Assembly: GCA_900321905.1 (NCBI GenBank)
Contig: ONXZ01000084.1
Location: 1 to 6,419 of the forward strand
DNA: 6,419 nt
DNA from: an uncultured Eubacteriales bacterium
Lineage (GTDB): Bacteria; Bacillota; Clostridia; Oscillospirales; Acutalibacteraceae
Direction: 5' to 3'
Shown piece after piece: positions 1 through 6,322 of the stretch; within the stretch, counting starts at the first letter, position 1; each line of letters begins with the position of its first letter. A program made the translations under genes and the position numbers. The notes beneath the pieces were generated by a model. That model did no database searches and was not told the origin of the DNA. It saw only the letters and a list, made by a program, of their open reading frames with translations.

Positions 1-57
1 CGCCAGCTCCTCCGGCGTGTCGTCGTCGATGAAAAAGGACAGGGCGTTGGTGGCAAA
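1..57 (-). other. Possible foreign high-GC segment at the window edge
   Basis: These bases are about 62% G+C, richer than what follows. Read on the minus strand, they translate as FATNALSFFIDDDTPEELA with G or C in 17 of 19 third positions, which looks like real high-GC coding sequence. The plus-strand reading is also open but less convincing. It becomes clearly GH36-like only from about base 58 (KSLEEVCDKLVKAQ). The stretch may therefore be the end of another organism's gene joined by assembly or amplification chimerism. It is too short for certainty. Confidence 0.35.
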
Positions 58-1254
58 TCGCTTGAGGAAGTCTGCGACAAGCTTGTTAAAGCGCAGTCCC
101 CGCGTATTGCTGAGATTGACAAAGATATGCCGGTTGTTTTTAACGAATACTGCACAACCTGGGGCAATCCGACACTTGAAAACATCAGCCGCACCGCAAA
201 GAGGCTTGAAGGTTCCGGTGTGCGTTATTTGGTTATTGACAGCGGCTGGTATAAAAACGCCGATGATGGTGACTGGTTTAGCAAAACAGGCGACTGGATT
301 CCGAGCAGTGAGTTGTTTCCTAACGGTATTAAGGAAGTTGCGGACGTCATTAAATCCCACGGACTTGTGCCGGGTCTGTGGTATGAGTTTGAGTGCCTCG
401 GCAGTGACGCCGCAGGCTACAATATGACTGAACATATCCTGAAGCGTGACGGATATCCTGTTACAGTCGGCGGCAGACGTTTCTGGGATATGCGCGATAA
501 GTGGGTGCAAAACTTCCTTGATGAGCGTGTTATCAAACTCTTAAAAGACGCAGGATTCGGCTACCTTAAAGTTGATTATAACGAAAATATCGGCGCAGGC
601 GTAGACGGCGCTGAGAGTTACGGCGAAGGTCTCAGACAATGCGTTGAAGCCAGCCGAAACTACTTTAAACATATTACCGAGGAAATGCCCGAACTTGTGC
701 TTGAAAACTGTTCAAGCGGCGGCCACAGACTTGAGCCGTCGTTTATGGAACTCTGTTCGCAGGCAAGTTTTTCAGACGCTCACGAGTGCAATTCAATTCC
801 GCTGATTGCAGCAAATATGCACAGAGTTATAAGACCTGAACAAAGCCAGATTTGGGCTGTGCTTCGCGCAAACGCCGATTTGCACCGAATATACTATCTG
901 CTTGTGGCTTCGCTACTCGGCAGGTTGTGTCTTTCAGGCGAAATATTTGATTTAACTGATGAAAAATGGCAGGCGGCTCTTGACGGCGTAAAGTTCTATA
1001 ATAACGTTAAGCACATTATCAAAAACGGCTTTACTTCCGTTATTCAAACTACTGCCGAGGACTACTCTGCTCCGTGCGGTTATCAGGCAGTTTTGCGTGA
1101 ATATAAAAGCGAAGCGCTGTTAGTCGTTCACACCTTTAAAAATGGCTCTAATCCGCCGATAGACGACTTAATAGAAAATTACAAAATACAAAAAACATTC
1201 GGCTCAAAACTTGACGGCGATTTTCGGGCAAAGGCATTTTTACTAAAAAAATAA
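1..1254 (+). CDS. GH36 alpha-galactosidase, C-terminal part (5' partial)
   Basis: This reading frame is open from the first base and ends at TAA 1252-1254, giving about 417 residues. GH36 enzymes usually have about 700-740, so the N-terminal beta-sandwich and the start codon lie outside the window. The family removes terminal alpha-galactose from oligosaccharides such as melibiose or raffinose with retention of configuration. The (beta/alpha)8 domain begins near the FNEYCTTWGNP motif (about 136-168). The putative nucleophile is the Asp of YLKVDYN, codon 574-576. The CSSGGHR motif follows, then the putative acid/base Asp of FSDAHEC, codon 775-777. After that come the RPEQSQIWAVLR and LLGRLCLSGEI segments and a short C-terminal beta domain. 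The nucleophile motif reads KVDYN rather than the commoner KWDMN, so exact substrate is uncertain. The first 57 or so bases may be foreign. The enzyme is probably intracellular, although a signal peptide cannot be checked. The next gene starts 18 bases downstream, suggesting co-transcription. Confidence 0.9.
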   Translation, partial: RQLLRRVVVDEKGQGVGGKSLEEVCDKLVKAQSPRIAEIDKDMPVVFNEYCTTWGNPTLENISRTAKRLEGSGVRYLVIDSGWYKNADDGDWFSKTGDWIPSSELFPNGIKEVADVIKSHGLVPGLWYEFECLGSDAAGYNMTEHILKRDGYPVTVGGRRFWDMRDKWVQNFLDERVIKLLKDAGFGYLKVDYNENIGAGVDGAESYGEGLRQCVEASRNYFKHITEEMPELVLENCSSGGHRLEPSFMELCSQASFSDAHECNSIPLIAANMHRVIRPEQSQIWAVLRANADLHRIYYLLVASLLGRLCLSGEIFDLTDEKWQAALDGVKFYNNVKHIIKNGFTSVIQTTAEDYSAPCGYQAVLREYKSEALLVVHTFKNGSNPPIDDLIENYKIQKTFGSKLDGDFRAKAFLLKK

Positions 1255-1263
1255 CGAAAGTGT

Positions 1264-1270
1264 GGTGAGG
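1264..1270 (+). promoter_or_regulatory. Ribosome binding site of the GTPase-NYN gene
   Basis: GGTGAGG lies two bases before ATG 1273. The GGTGA part matches the 3' half of the GGAGGTGA consensus and aligns with 16S rRNA at normal spacing. It supports ATG 1273, which gives the canonical MKKLAVGILAHVDSGKT start. The 18-base gap after the GH36 stop leaves no room for a promoter, so this gene probably depends on read-through or a promoter inside or before the GH36 gene. Confidence 0.5.
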
Positions 1271-1272
1271 AT

Positions 1273-3867
1273 ATGAAGAAACTTGCAGTCGGTATTTTAG
1301 CGCATGTTGACTCCGGCAAAACTACATTGTCGGAAGCGTTGCTATACCGCGCAGGCGCTATCAGCAAACTCGGCAGAGTTGACCACGGTGATTCATTCCT
1401 CGACACTAATTCTCTTGAACGTGACCGAGGCATAACAATTTTTTCAAAGCAGGCAGTGTTCACGGCAGGGGATACTGAATTCACTCTGCTCGATACTCCC
1501 GGTCACGTTGATTTTTCAGCCGAAACTGAGCGCACTCTGCAGGTGCTTGACTATGCAATACTTGTTATCAGCGGCACAGACGGAGTGCAAAGTCACACCG
1601 TAACGCTTTGGAAACTTCTTGCAAAGTACAATGTTCCTTGTTTTATTTTCGTTAATAAAATGGACTTGGACGGCGCAGATAAAGATGTTGATATGCATCG
1701 CCTTAAAACTCGGCTTGGCGAAAACTGCGTTGATTTTACACAAAGGGATACAACTGAGTTTTACGAGAATATCGCCCTGTGTGATGACTTGTTGCTCGAG
1801 CAGTTTTACGAAACCGAGCATGTCAGCAAAAGTGATATTATAGATGCTATTGCAAATCGCAAGGTTTTTCCTTGCGCGTTTGGCTCCGCGCTTAAAGTAT
1901 ACGGTGTAGATGAGTTTTTACATCTGCTTTGTGAATACACTCAAATGCCTGATTACTCCGATAAATTCGGCGCAAAGGTATTTAAGATTGCGGAAGATAA
2001 GCAGAAACGCCGACTGACGTTTATTAAGATTACAGGCGGTACGCTTAAAGTCAAAGATATTCTTGACAGCCCAAATAATAAGGACGGCGAAAAAGTCAAT
2101 CAAATCCGCATATATTCAGGTGATAAGTTTAATGCGCTTGACGAGGCAGTGGCAGGCACAGTCTGTGCTGTTACAGGTATAACCTTTGCCTCTTGCGGCG
2201 ACGGACTCGGCGCTGAAAAAAACTCTGCGCTACCGGTTCTTGAGCCTGTTCTCACTTATAGGATTATTCTCCCTGACGGTACGGACACTCACACTGCGCT
2301 GACAGATATGCGTATGCTTGAAGCTGAGGACCCTCAACTTAAAGTTGTATGGAACGACCGCCTTGGCGAAATTCAGGTGCAACTGATGGGTGAAATTCAG
2401 CTTGAAGTTCTTCGCTCTGTTATTCACGAGCGTTTTGGCTACAAGGTCGATTTTGGCAGGGGAAATATTATCTACAAGGAAACGATTGCCGACACCGTTG
2501 AGGGCGTCGGGCATTTTGAACCGCTTCGCCACTATGCCGAGGTACATTTGATACTTAAACCTGCACCGCGTGACAGCGGTCTTGTTTTCCGTTCTGAATG
2601 TAAAGAGGACTTGCTCGACAAAAACTGGCAGCGTCTTATTATCACCCATTTGTACGAAAAAACTCATATCGGCGTGCTGACAGGCGCACCGATTACTGAT
2701 ATGGAGATTATACTCGCTTCCGGCAGAGCGCACGCAAAGCATACTGAGGGCGGCGACTTCCGTCAGGCGACCTACCGTGCAGTACGTCAGGGCTTGCGTA
2801 GTGCAAAAAGCGTTTTGCTTGAGCCTGTGTACGACTTCACGCTTGAAGTCCCTGCCGAAAATGTGGGCAGGGCGATGGCTGATATTCAGCGTATGTCAGG
2901 CACGTTCAATCCTCCTGAAACGACAGGGGAGTTTGCTGTAATCACAGGCACCGCCCCTGTGTCCGAAATGTGCGATTACAGCGGTGAACTCGTGCAGTAT
3001 ACTCACGGCAAAGGTAAACTAACCTGCAATCTGAAAGGCTATGAGCCTTGCCGTAATGCAGAGCAGGTTATCAGCGAAATAGGCTACGACTGCGACAGCG
3101 ACACACAAAACACGGCAGACTCTGTTTTCTGCTCCCACGGTGCAGGTTACAACGTCAAATGGGACGAAGTCGGCAGTCATATGCACCTGCCGAGCGCGCT
3201 CTCGTCGCAGAAAAAATCAACTGCAGCGGCAGACCCTCGCAAATATTTTAACTCCTTTAAATCGCAAAAGGATATCTTTGCTTTTGACAAAGAACTTATG
3301 CAGATTTTTGAGCAGACCTACGGTCCTGTTAAATCCCGTACAGCGTTTGACAACGCGGTTGTTACCGCACAACCCAAAAAGCCTGAAACACCTAAATATA
3401 AAAAGTCCGCGCCCAAATATGACGGCGAGGAGTATCTTCTCGTTGACGGCTATAACGTTATATTTTCCTGGGACAACCTGCGTGATTTGTCCGAAAGCAG
3501 TATTGACGGCGCAAGGAACGCGCTTATCAATATCCTTTGCAACTATCAGGGTTACAAAAAGTGTGAGGTTATCCTCGTATTTGACGCATACAAGGTAAAG
3601 GGCAACACTCGCGAGGTGGAAAAAATCGACAACATCAACGTGGTTTACACTAAGGAAGCGGAAACTGCCGATATGTATATTGAAAAGGTATCCCACAAAC
3701 TCGCCAAAAAGCATAAAGTACGTGTGGTTACGTCAGACGCGCTTGAACAACTTATTATTCTTGCAGGCGGCGCACTGCGCGTGTCGTCGCGTGCTTTTTA
3801 CAACGAGGTCAAAGAGGCGGAGGAAGAAATTAAAAATATTATCAGTGAATATCAAACTTTGCAGTAG
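1273..3867 (+). CDS. TetM/EF-G-like translational GTPase fused to a Rae1-like NYN ribonuclease
   Basis: An 864-residue cytoplasmic protein. GTPase motifs: AHVDSGKTT (10-18), ERDRGITI (49-56), DTPGH (74-78), NKMD (128-131), GSAL (204-207). EF-G-like domains II-V follow to about residue 600, with domain II near 232-320, domain IV ending in the loop HAKHTEGGDF (487-496), and domain V near 517-600. TetM-class resistance proteins stop at about 640 residues. Here a linker (609-718) carries a C620-S-H622 and H636-M-H638 motif, and residues 720-855 form an NYN/YacP domain. That domain has LVDGYN (D725), VFDA (D770), KVKG, ETAD (D800) and TSD (D822), the acidic set and surrounding motifs of Bacillus subtilis Rae1, an endonuclease acting in the ribosomal A site. 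The likely role, by inference, is GTP-driven docking on ribosomes followed by A-site mRNA cleavage. TetM's SPVS-type loop is absent, so tetracycline resistance is unlikely. The gene lies 18 bases after the GH36 gene and has uniform codon use with it. Confidence 0.93.
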   Translation: MKKLAVGILAHVDSGKTTLSEALLYRAGAISKLGRVDHGDSFLDTNSLERDRGITIFSKQAVFTAGDTEFTLLDTPGHVDFSAETERTLQVLDYAILVISGTDGVQSHTVTLWKLLAKYNVPCFIFVNKMDLDGADKDVDMHRLKTRLGENCVDFTQRDTTEFYENIALCDDLLLEQFYETEHVSKSDIIDAIANRKVFPCAFGSALKVYGVDEFLHLLCEYTQMPDYSDKFGAKVFKIAEDKQKRRLTFIKITGGTLKVKDILDSPNNKDGEKVNQIRIYSGDKFNALDEAVAGTVCAVTGITFASCGDGLGAEKNSALPVLEPVLTYRIILPDGTDTHTALTDMRMLEAEDPQLKVVWNDRLGEIQVQLMGEIQLEVLRSVIHERFGYKVDFGRGNIIYKETIADTVEGVGHFEPLRHYAEVHLILKPAPRDSGLVFRSECKEDLLDKNWQRLIITHLYEKTHIGVLTGAPITDMEIILASGRAHAKHTEGGDFRQATYRAVRQGLRSAKSVLLEPVYDFTLEVPAENVGRAMADIQRMSGTFNPPETTGEFAVITGTAPVSEMCDYSGELVQYTHGKGKLTCNLKGYEPCRNAEQVISEIGYDCDSDTQNTADSVFCSHGAGYNVKWDEVGSHMHLPSALSSQKKSTAAADPRKYFNSFKSQKDIFAFDKELMQIFEQTYGPVKSRTAFDNAVVTAQPKKPETPKYKKSAPKYDGEEYLLVDGYNVIFSWDNLRDLSESSIDGARNALINILCNYQGYKKCEVILVFDAYKVKGNTREVEKIDNINVVYTKEAETADMYIEKVSHKLAKKHKVRVVTSDALEQLIILAGGALRVSSRAFYNEVKEAEEEIKNIISEYQTLQ

Positions 3868-3884
3868 ATTATTCTCACTGCTTA

Positions 3885-3893
3885 TGCTATAAT
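3885..3893 (+). promoter_or_regulatory. Extended -10 promoter for the PARG-like gene
   Basis: TGCTATAAT is a perfect TGnTATAAT extended -10 element in the 48-base gap between the GTPase-NYN gene and the PARG-like gene. No good -35 hexamer lies 16-18 bases upstream, which extended -10 promoters can tolerate. Transcription would start near 3900, giving an untranslated leader of only about 15 bases, just enough for the ribosome binding site. The PARG-like gene may therefore be expressed apart from the genes before it. Confidence 0.55.
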
Positions 3894-3903
3894 TAATCAG
3901 GAA

Positions 3904-3912
3904 AGAGGTGAT
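3904..3912 (+). promoter_or_regulatory. Strong ribosome binding site of the PARG-like gene
   Basis: AGAGGTGAT matches the 16S-complementary consensus AGGAGGTGAT almost fully and sits three bases before ATG 3916, with seven bases between the GAGG core and the start. It fixes the start at MSVNEEQLVE and predicts efficient translation. Confidence 0.75.
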
Positions 3913-3915
3913 AAT

Positions 3916-4755
3916 ATGAGCGTTAACGAAGAACAACTTGTTGAGTGCTTTTATGATACGGTAAAGTCATTTACAAAATATCAGGATTTGATTGAAAGCA
4001 CAAACGCTATGGTTGATTCAACCCTTGTGTATTTTGAAAACTATTCTGTTATCAATAAGCCGTTCAAGCGTCACCGCACAATTATCACCGTAACGCCTGA
4101 CACGACCTTCCATCAGGCAATGCACTTTGTCGGCAGCGGCAAGCGTATTGCAGTGCTTAACTTTGCAAACCCATATCATCCCGGCGGCGGAGTTGAACGC
4201 GGCGCAATGGCGCAGGAAGAATGTCTTTGCCGTAGCAGTAACCTCTATGCGGCACTGACCTGCAACTATGTGCTGACTAATTACTACGACCGCAACACAC
4301 GCAACAGAACGCCGTACGGTACCGATTCAGTCGTTTATTCAAAGGATGTCACTGTTTTTAAGTCGGACAACGAACTTCCGGTTAAACTTGAAACGCCGTT
4401 TAAAGTTGATGTAATAACCTGCGCCGCGCCATACTACAACAGAGCGACTTCAGGTCCGTATAACCAAAAGAAGTATGAAAGGGTATTTTATGCCCGAATA
4501 AAGAATATTTTTGAAGTTGCCATCGCTAACAGTGTTGATGTTTTAATACTCGGCGCGTTCGGCTGCGGAGCGTTTAACAATCCGCCTGAACTTGTTGCAA
4601 ATGCGTTCAGACAACTGCTTGTTAAAAACGGCTATTCGCACCTGTTCAGAGATGTCGTTTTTGCAATCAAACCTGATGTCAGGAATAATTATGATGTATT
4701 TAAGAGTATTCTTGACACCGGTCACAACACAATTAATGAGGAAATTAACAATTAG
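3916..4755 (+). CDS. TIGR02452 family microbial-type poly(ADP-ribose) glycohydrolase
   Basis: A 279-residue soluble macrodomain-fold protein of the microbial PARG family (PF10021). Members remove ADP-ribose from modified proteins or hydrolyse ADP-ribose polymers. The PARG signature GGG-X6-8-QEE is intact as G90-G91-G92, seven residues, then Q100-E101-E102. E102 is the expected catalytic glutamate. LNFANPYHPGGG (81-92) forms the upstream binding loop, ITCAAP (167-172) is a core strand, and LGAFGCGAFNNPP (212-224) is the expected diphosphate-binding loop. An N-terminal helical region (about 1-50) is typical of the family. The protein appears complete and active. It follows the GTPase-NYN gene by 48 bases but has its own apparent promoter and a terminator at its stop codon, so it can act as a single-gene unit. 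Its target is unknown, and no ADP-ribosyltransferase is visible here. Phage or toxin-linked ADP-ribosylation is a possible substrate, by inference only. Confidence 0.9.
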   Translation: MSVNEEQLVECFYDTVKSFTKYQDLIESTNAMVDSTLVYFENYSVINKPFKRHRTIITVTPDTTFHQAMHFVGSGKRIAVLNFANPYHPGGGVERGAMAQEECLCRSSNLYAALTCNYVLTNYYDRNTRNRTPYGTDSVVYSKDVTVFKSDNELPVKLETPFKVDVITCAAPYYNRATSGPYNQKKYERVFYARIKNIFEVAIANSVDVLILGAFGCGAFNNPPELVANAFRQLLVKNGYSHLFRDVVFAIKPDVRNNYDVFKSILDTGHNTINEEINN

Positions 4756-4779
4756 AGCGGAGTATTCCGCTCTTGTTTT
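4754..4779 (+). terminator. Intrinsic terminator after the PARG-like gene
   Basis: AGAGCGGA (4754-4761) pairs perfectly with TCCGCTCT (4766-4773) around a GTAT loop, followed by TGTTTTG. The 8-bp stem begins inside the stop codon TAG 4753-4755. The short T tract makes it moderate in predicted strength. It separates the PARG-like gene from the symporter gene. Confidence 0.75.
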
Positions 4780-4780
4780 G

Positions 4781-4862
4781 TATATTTAGCCTTTTATATA
4801 CAAATATTGCATTTTTTCCTTTATTTATATCTCTTTTTAGTTTATTATATAAAGGTATTTTT
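4781..4862 (+). promoter_or_regulatory. AT-rich leader with a probable promoter for the symporter gene
   Basis: The stretch between the terminator and the symporter ribosome binding site is very AT-rich. It contains several -10-like hexamers: TATTAT at 4843-4848, TATATA at 4846-4851 and TATAAA at 4848-4853. TTGCAT at 4807-4812 resembles a -35 but is too far (about 30 bases) to pair with them. A promoter must lie here if the upstream hairpin terminates, but no single element can be assigned. No riboswitch-like structure is evident. Confidence 0.35.
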
Positions 4863-4868
4863 AAGGAG
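4863..4868 (+). promoter_or_regulatory. Ribosome binding site that decides the symporter start
   Basis: AAGGAG lies 11 bases before ATG 4880. A GTG at 4868 in the same frame would add four residues (MEII), but it overlaps this site and so could not use it. ATG 4880 (MEETRSTFKG) is therefore the preferred start. Confidence 0.75.
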
Positions 4869-4879
4869 TGGAAATTATT

Positions 4880-6220
4880 ATGGAAGAAACAAGAAGTACC
4901 TTTAAAGGTAAACTCGGATTCGTCCTTGCTGCAGCAGGTTCGGCAGTTGGTCTTGGTAACCTGTGGCGTTTTCCGTATCTTGCAGCAAAGTACGGCGGAG
5001 GAGCATTCCTTCTCGTATACATCATTCTTGCAATCACCTTCGGCTTTGTGCTTATGGTAACGGAGATTGCAATCGGCAGGAAAACTCAGTTGAGTCCGCT
5101 TAAAGCATTTGGCGTGCTTAATAAAAAGTGGGGCTGGCTCGGCAAACTTGCAACAATTGTACCCGTGCTTATTTTCCCATACTACTGCCTTATCGGCGGC
5201 TGGGTTACAAAGTATGCGGCGGTTATGGTTACAGGTCAGGTTGGCGAAGCGGCTAAAGATTCGTTTTTCGGAAATTACATCAGCGCAACCGCTAAACCGC
5301 TTGTATGGTTTTTGATTTTCATTGTTGCAACAACGCTTGTTATCGTTTCAGGCGTTAACAAAGGCATTGAAAAACTCAGCAAAGTCCTTATGCCTGCGCT
5401 GCTTGTCCTCACAGTTGCGCTTTCAGTATACGTTGTAACACGTCCCGGAGCTATGGCAGGCGTTAAATACTACCTTCTGCCTGATTTAAAAAGTCTGAGC
5501 GTCAAGACTTTCCTTGCTGCTCTAGGTCAGCTGTTTTACTCAATGTCGCTTGCAATGGGTATTATGATTACATATGGTTCTTACATGCGGAAAGAAGATA
5601 ACATTGAAAGTTCTGTTCGCCAGATTGAAGTGTTCGACACTTTGGTAGCTTTTCTGTCTGGACTGATTATCGTTCCGGCAGTTTTTGTCTTTTCCGGTGG
5701 TGATGAAAATGCTTTGAATGCTGGTCCAAGTCTGATGTTTATCACACTCCCGAATGTTTTCAAGGAAATGTTGGGCGGACAGATCGTTGGTGCAGTATTT
5801 TTCTTGTTGGTGGTACTGGCTGCAATGACATCTTCCATTTCTTTGATGGAAACGGTTGTTTCCATTGTGGAAGAACGATTCCACTGGAAACGGATTCCCA
5901 GTTGCCTGATTGTTACCGGCATATCGTTTCTGATCGGTTTACTTTCTGTCTTTGGATATAGCATTTGGTCTGATTTCACTATTTTCCACATGCAGTTCCT
6001 GGACTTCTTCGACTATATTAGCAATAACATTATGATGCCGATTGTCGCATTGATGACTTGTGTGTTGGTTGGATTTGTTGTAAAAACAACTTTTGTAGAA
6101 GATGAAATCGAGAAGAATGCACGCTTTCGTGCGAAAGGTTTGTATCGTGTTATGATCAAATTTATCTGCCCGATTTGCATGCTGTTGATTTTATTCTCTG
6201 CTCTGTTCCTGAAATTGTAA
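4880..6220 (+). CDS. Sodium-dependent amino-acid symporter, NSS/SNF family (MhsT/Tyt1-like)
   Basis: A 446-residue integral membrane protein of the neurotransmitter:sodium symporter family, which couples amino-acid uptake to the Na+ gradient. Its length fits the bacterial MhsT and Tyt1 branch, with about 11 transmembrane helices. TM1 carries GSAVGLGNLWRFPY (20-33), the unwound helix that binds substrate and Na+, followed by KYGGGAF (37-43). TM2 contains EIAIGRK (62-68), and TM6 is near 209-236 (LFYSMSLAMGIMITYGSYM). TM8 holds MTSSISLMET (316-325), expected to contribute to the Na2 site, and a last hydrophobic segment ends the protein (427-444). The exact substrate cannot be read from sequence; aromatic or branched amino acids are reasonable guesses. 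The gene appears monocistronic, with a terminator on each side. Oddly, codon use changes sharply in TM6 near 5552-5579, although the protein stays coherent, so the gene may be a hybrid of two homologues. Confidence 0.93.
   Translation: MEETRSTFKGKLGFVLAAAGSAVGLGNLWRFPYLAAKYGGGAFLLVYIILAITFGFVLMVTEIAIGRKTQLSPLKAFGVLNKKWGWLGKLATIVPVLIFPYYCLIGGWVTKYAAVMVTGQVGEAAKDSFFGNYISATAKPLVWFLIFIVATTLVIVSGVNKGIEKLSKVLMPALLVLTVALSVYVVTRPGAMAGVKYYLLPDLKSLSVKTFLAALGQLFYSMSLAMGIMITYGSYMRKEDNIESSVRQIEVFDTLVAFLSGLIIVPAVFVFSGGDENALNAGPSLMFITLPNVFKEMLGGQIVGAVFFLLVVLAAMTSSISLMETVVSIVEERFHWKRIPSCLIVTGISFLIGLLSVFGYSIWSDFTIFHMQFLDFFDYISNNIMMPIVALMTCVLVGFVVKTTFVEDEIEKNARFRAKGLYRVMIKFICPICMLLILFSALFLKL
5552..5579 (+). 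other. Codon-usage breakpoint inside the symporter gene
   Basis: Before this point about 20 of 33 leucine codons are CTT, and TCT is never used for serine. After it, only about one of 25 leucines is CTT (TTG and CTG dominate) and TCT becomes the commonest serine codon. The last CTT of the first kind is at 5549 and the first TCT is at 5579. The switch falls in the conserved TM6 coding segment, where two homologous genes could share sequence. It suggests either a chimeric assembly or real intragenic recombination. Confidence 0.6.
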
Positions 6221-6238
6221 TTTCTATTTTTACGTGAA

Positions 6239-6291
6239 AAACGCTCTGGAAAGCGGATTCAACAAAGCTTTCCAGAGCGTTTCTATTTTTT
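6239..6291 (+). terminator. Strong, probably bidirectional intrinsic terminator
   Basis: A perfect 16-bp stem: 6239-6254 (core ACGCTCTGGAAAGC) pairs with 6267-6282 around a 12-base loop. TTCTATTTTTT follows on the plus strand. On the minus strand the stem extends into a short T run (6236-6240 complement). It lies 18 bases after the symporter stop and 31 bases beyond the end of the converging minus-strand gene, so it can serve both. Confidence 0.88.
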
Positions 6292-6322
6292 GTTATGGAA
6301 TGTATTTACTGAACAATCAGAA

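Noticed and set aside
17..427. 136-codon plus-strand open frame over the start of the GH36 gene
   Set aside because: Arg/Ser/Thr-rich out-of-frame translation of the GH36 catalytic domain with no ribosome binding site.
2230..2742. 170-codon minus-strand open frame inside the GTPase gene
   Set aside because: It lies opposite a strongly supported domain, has no ribosome binding site and resembles no family. It is an antisense shadow.
1273..3090. Tetracycline resistance determinant (tetM/tetW-type)
   Set aside because: The fold matches, but the drug-releasing loop is replaced and the protein carries a nuclease domain absent from known resistance proteins. Resistance is not supported.
3140..3714. 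Open frames overlapping the NYN domain on both strands
   Set aside because: They encode low-complexity or unrecognisable peptides over a confidently identified coding region, so they are shadows.
4807..4853. Classical -35/-10 promoter built from TTGCAT and TATTAT/TATAAA
   Set aside because: The spacing is about 30 bases or more, far from 16-18, so the pair is not a valid promoter; only a general promoter region is reported.
4868..4879. GTG at 4868 as the symporter start
   Set aside because: It overlaps the only good ribosome binding site, AAGGAG 4863-4868. ATG 4880 is correctly spaced and gives the normal N-terminus.
5540..5991. Minus-strand open frames in the second half of the symporter gene
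   Set aside because: They are antisense to transmembrane helices TM6-TM9 and give His/Asn-rich peptides typical of reverse reading; no start signals.
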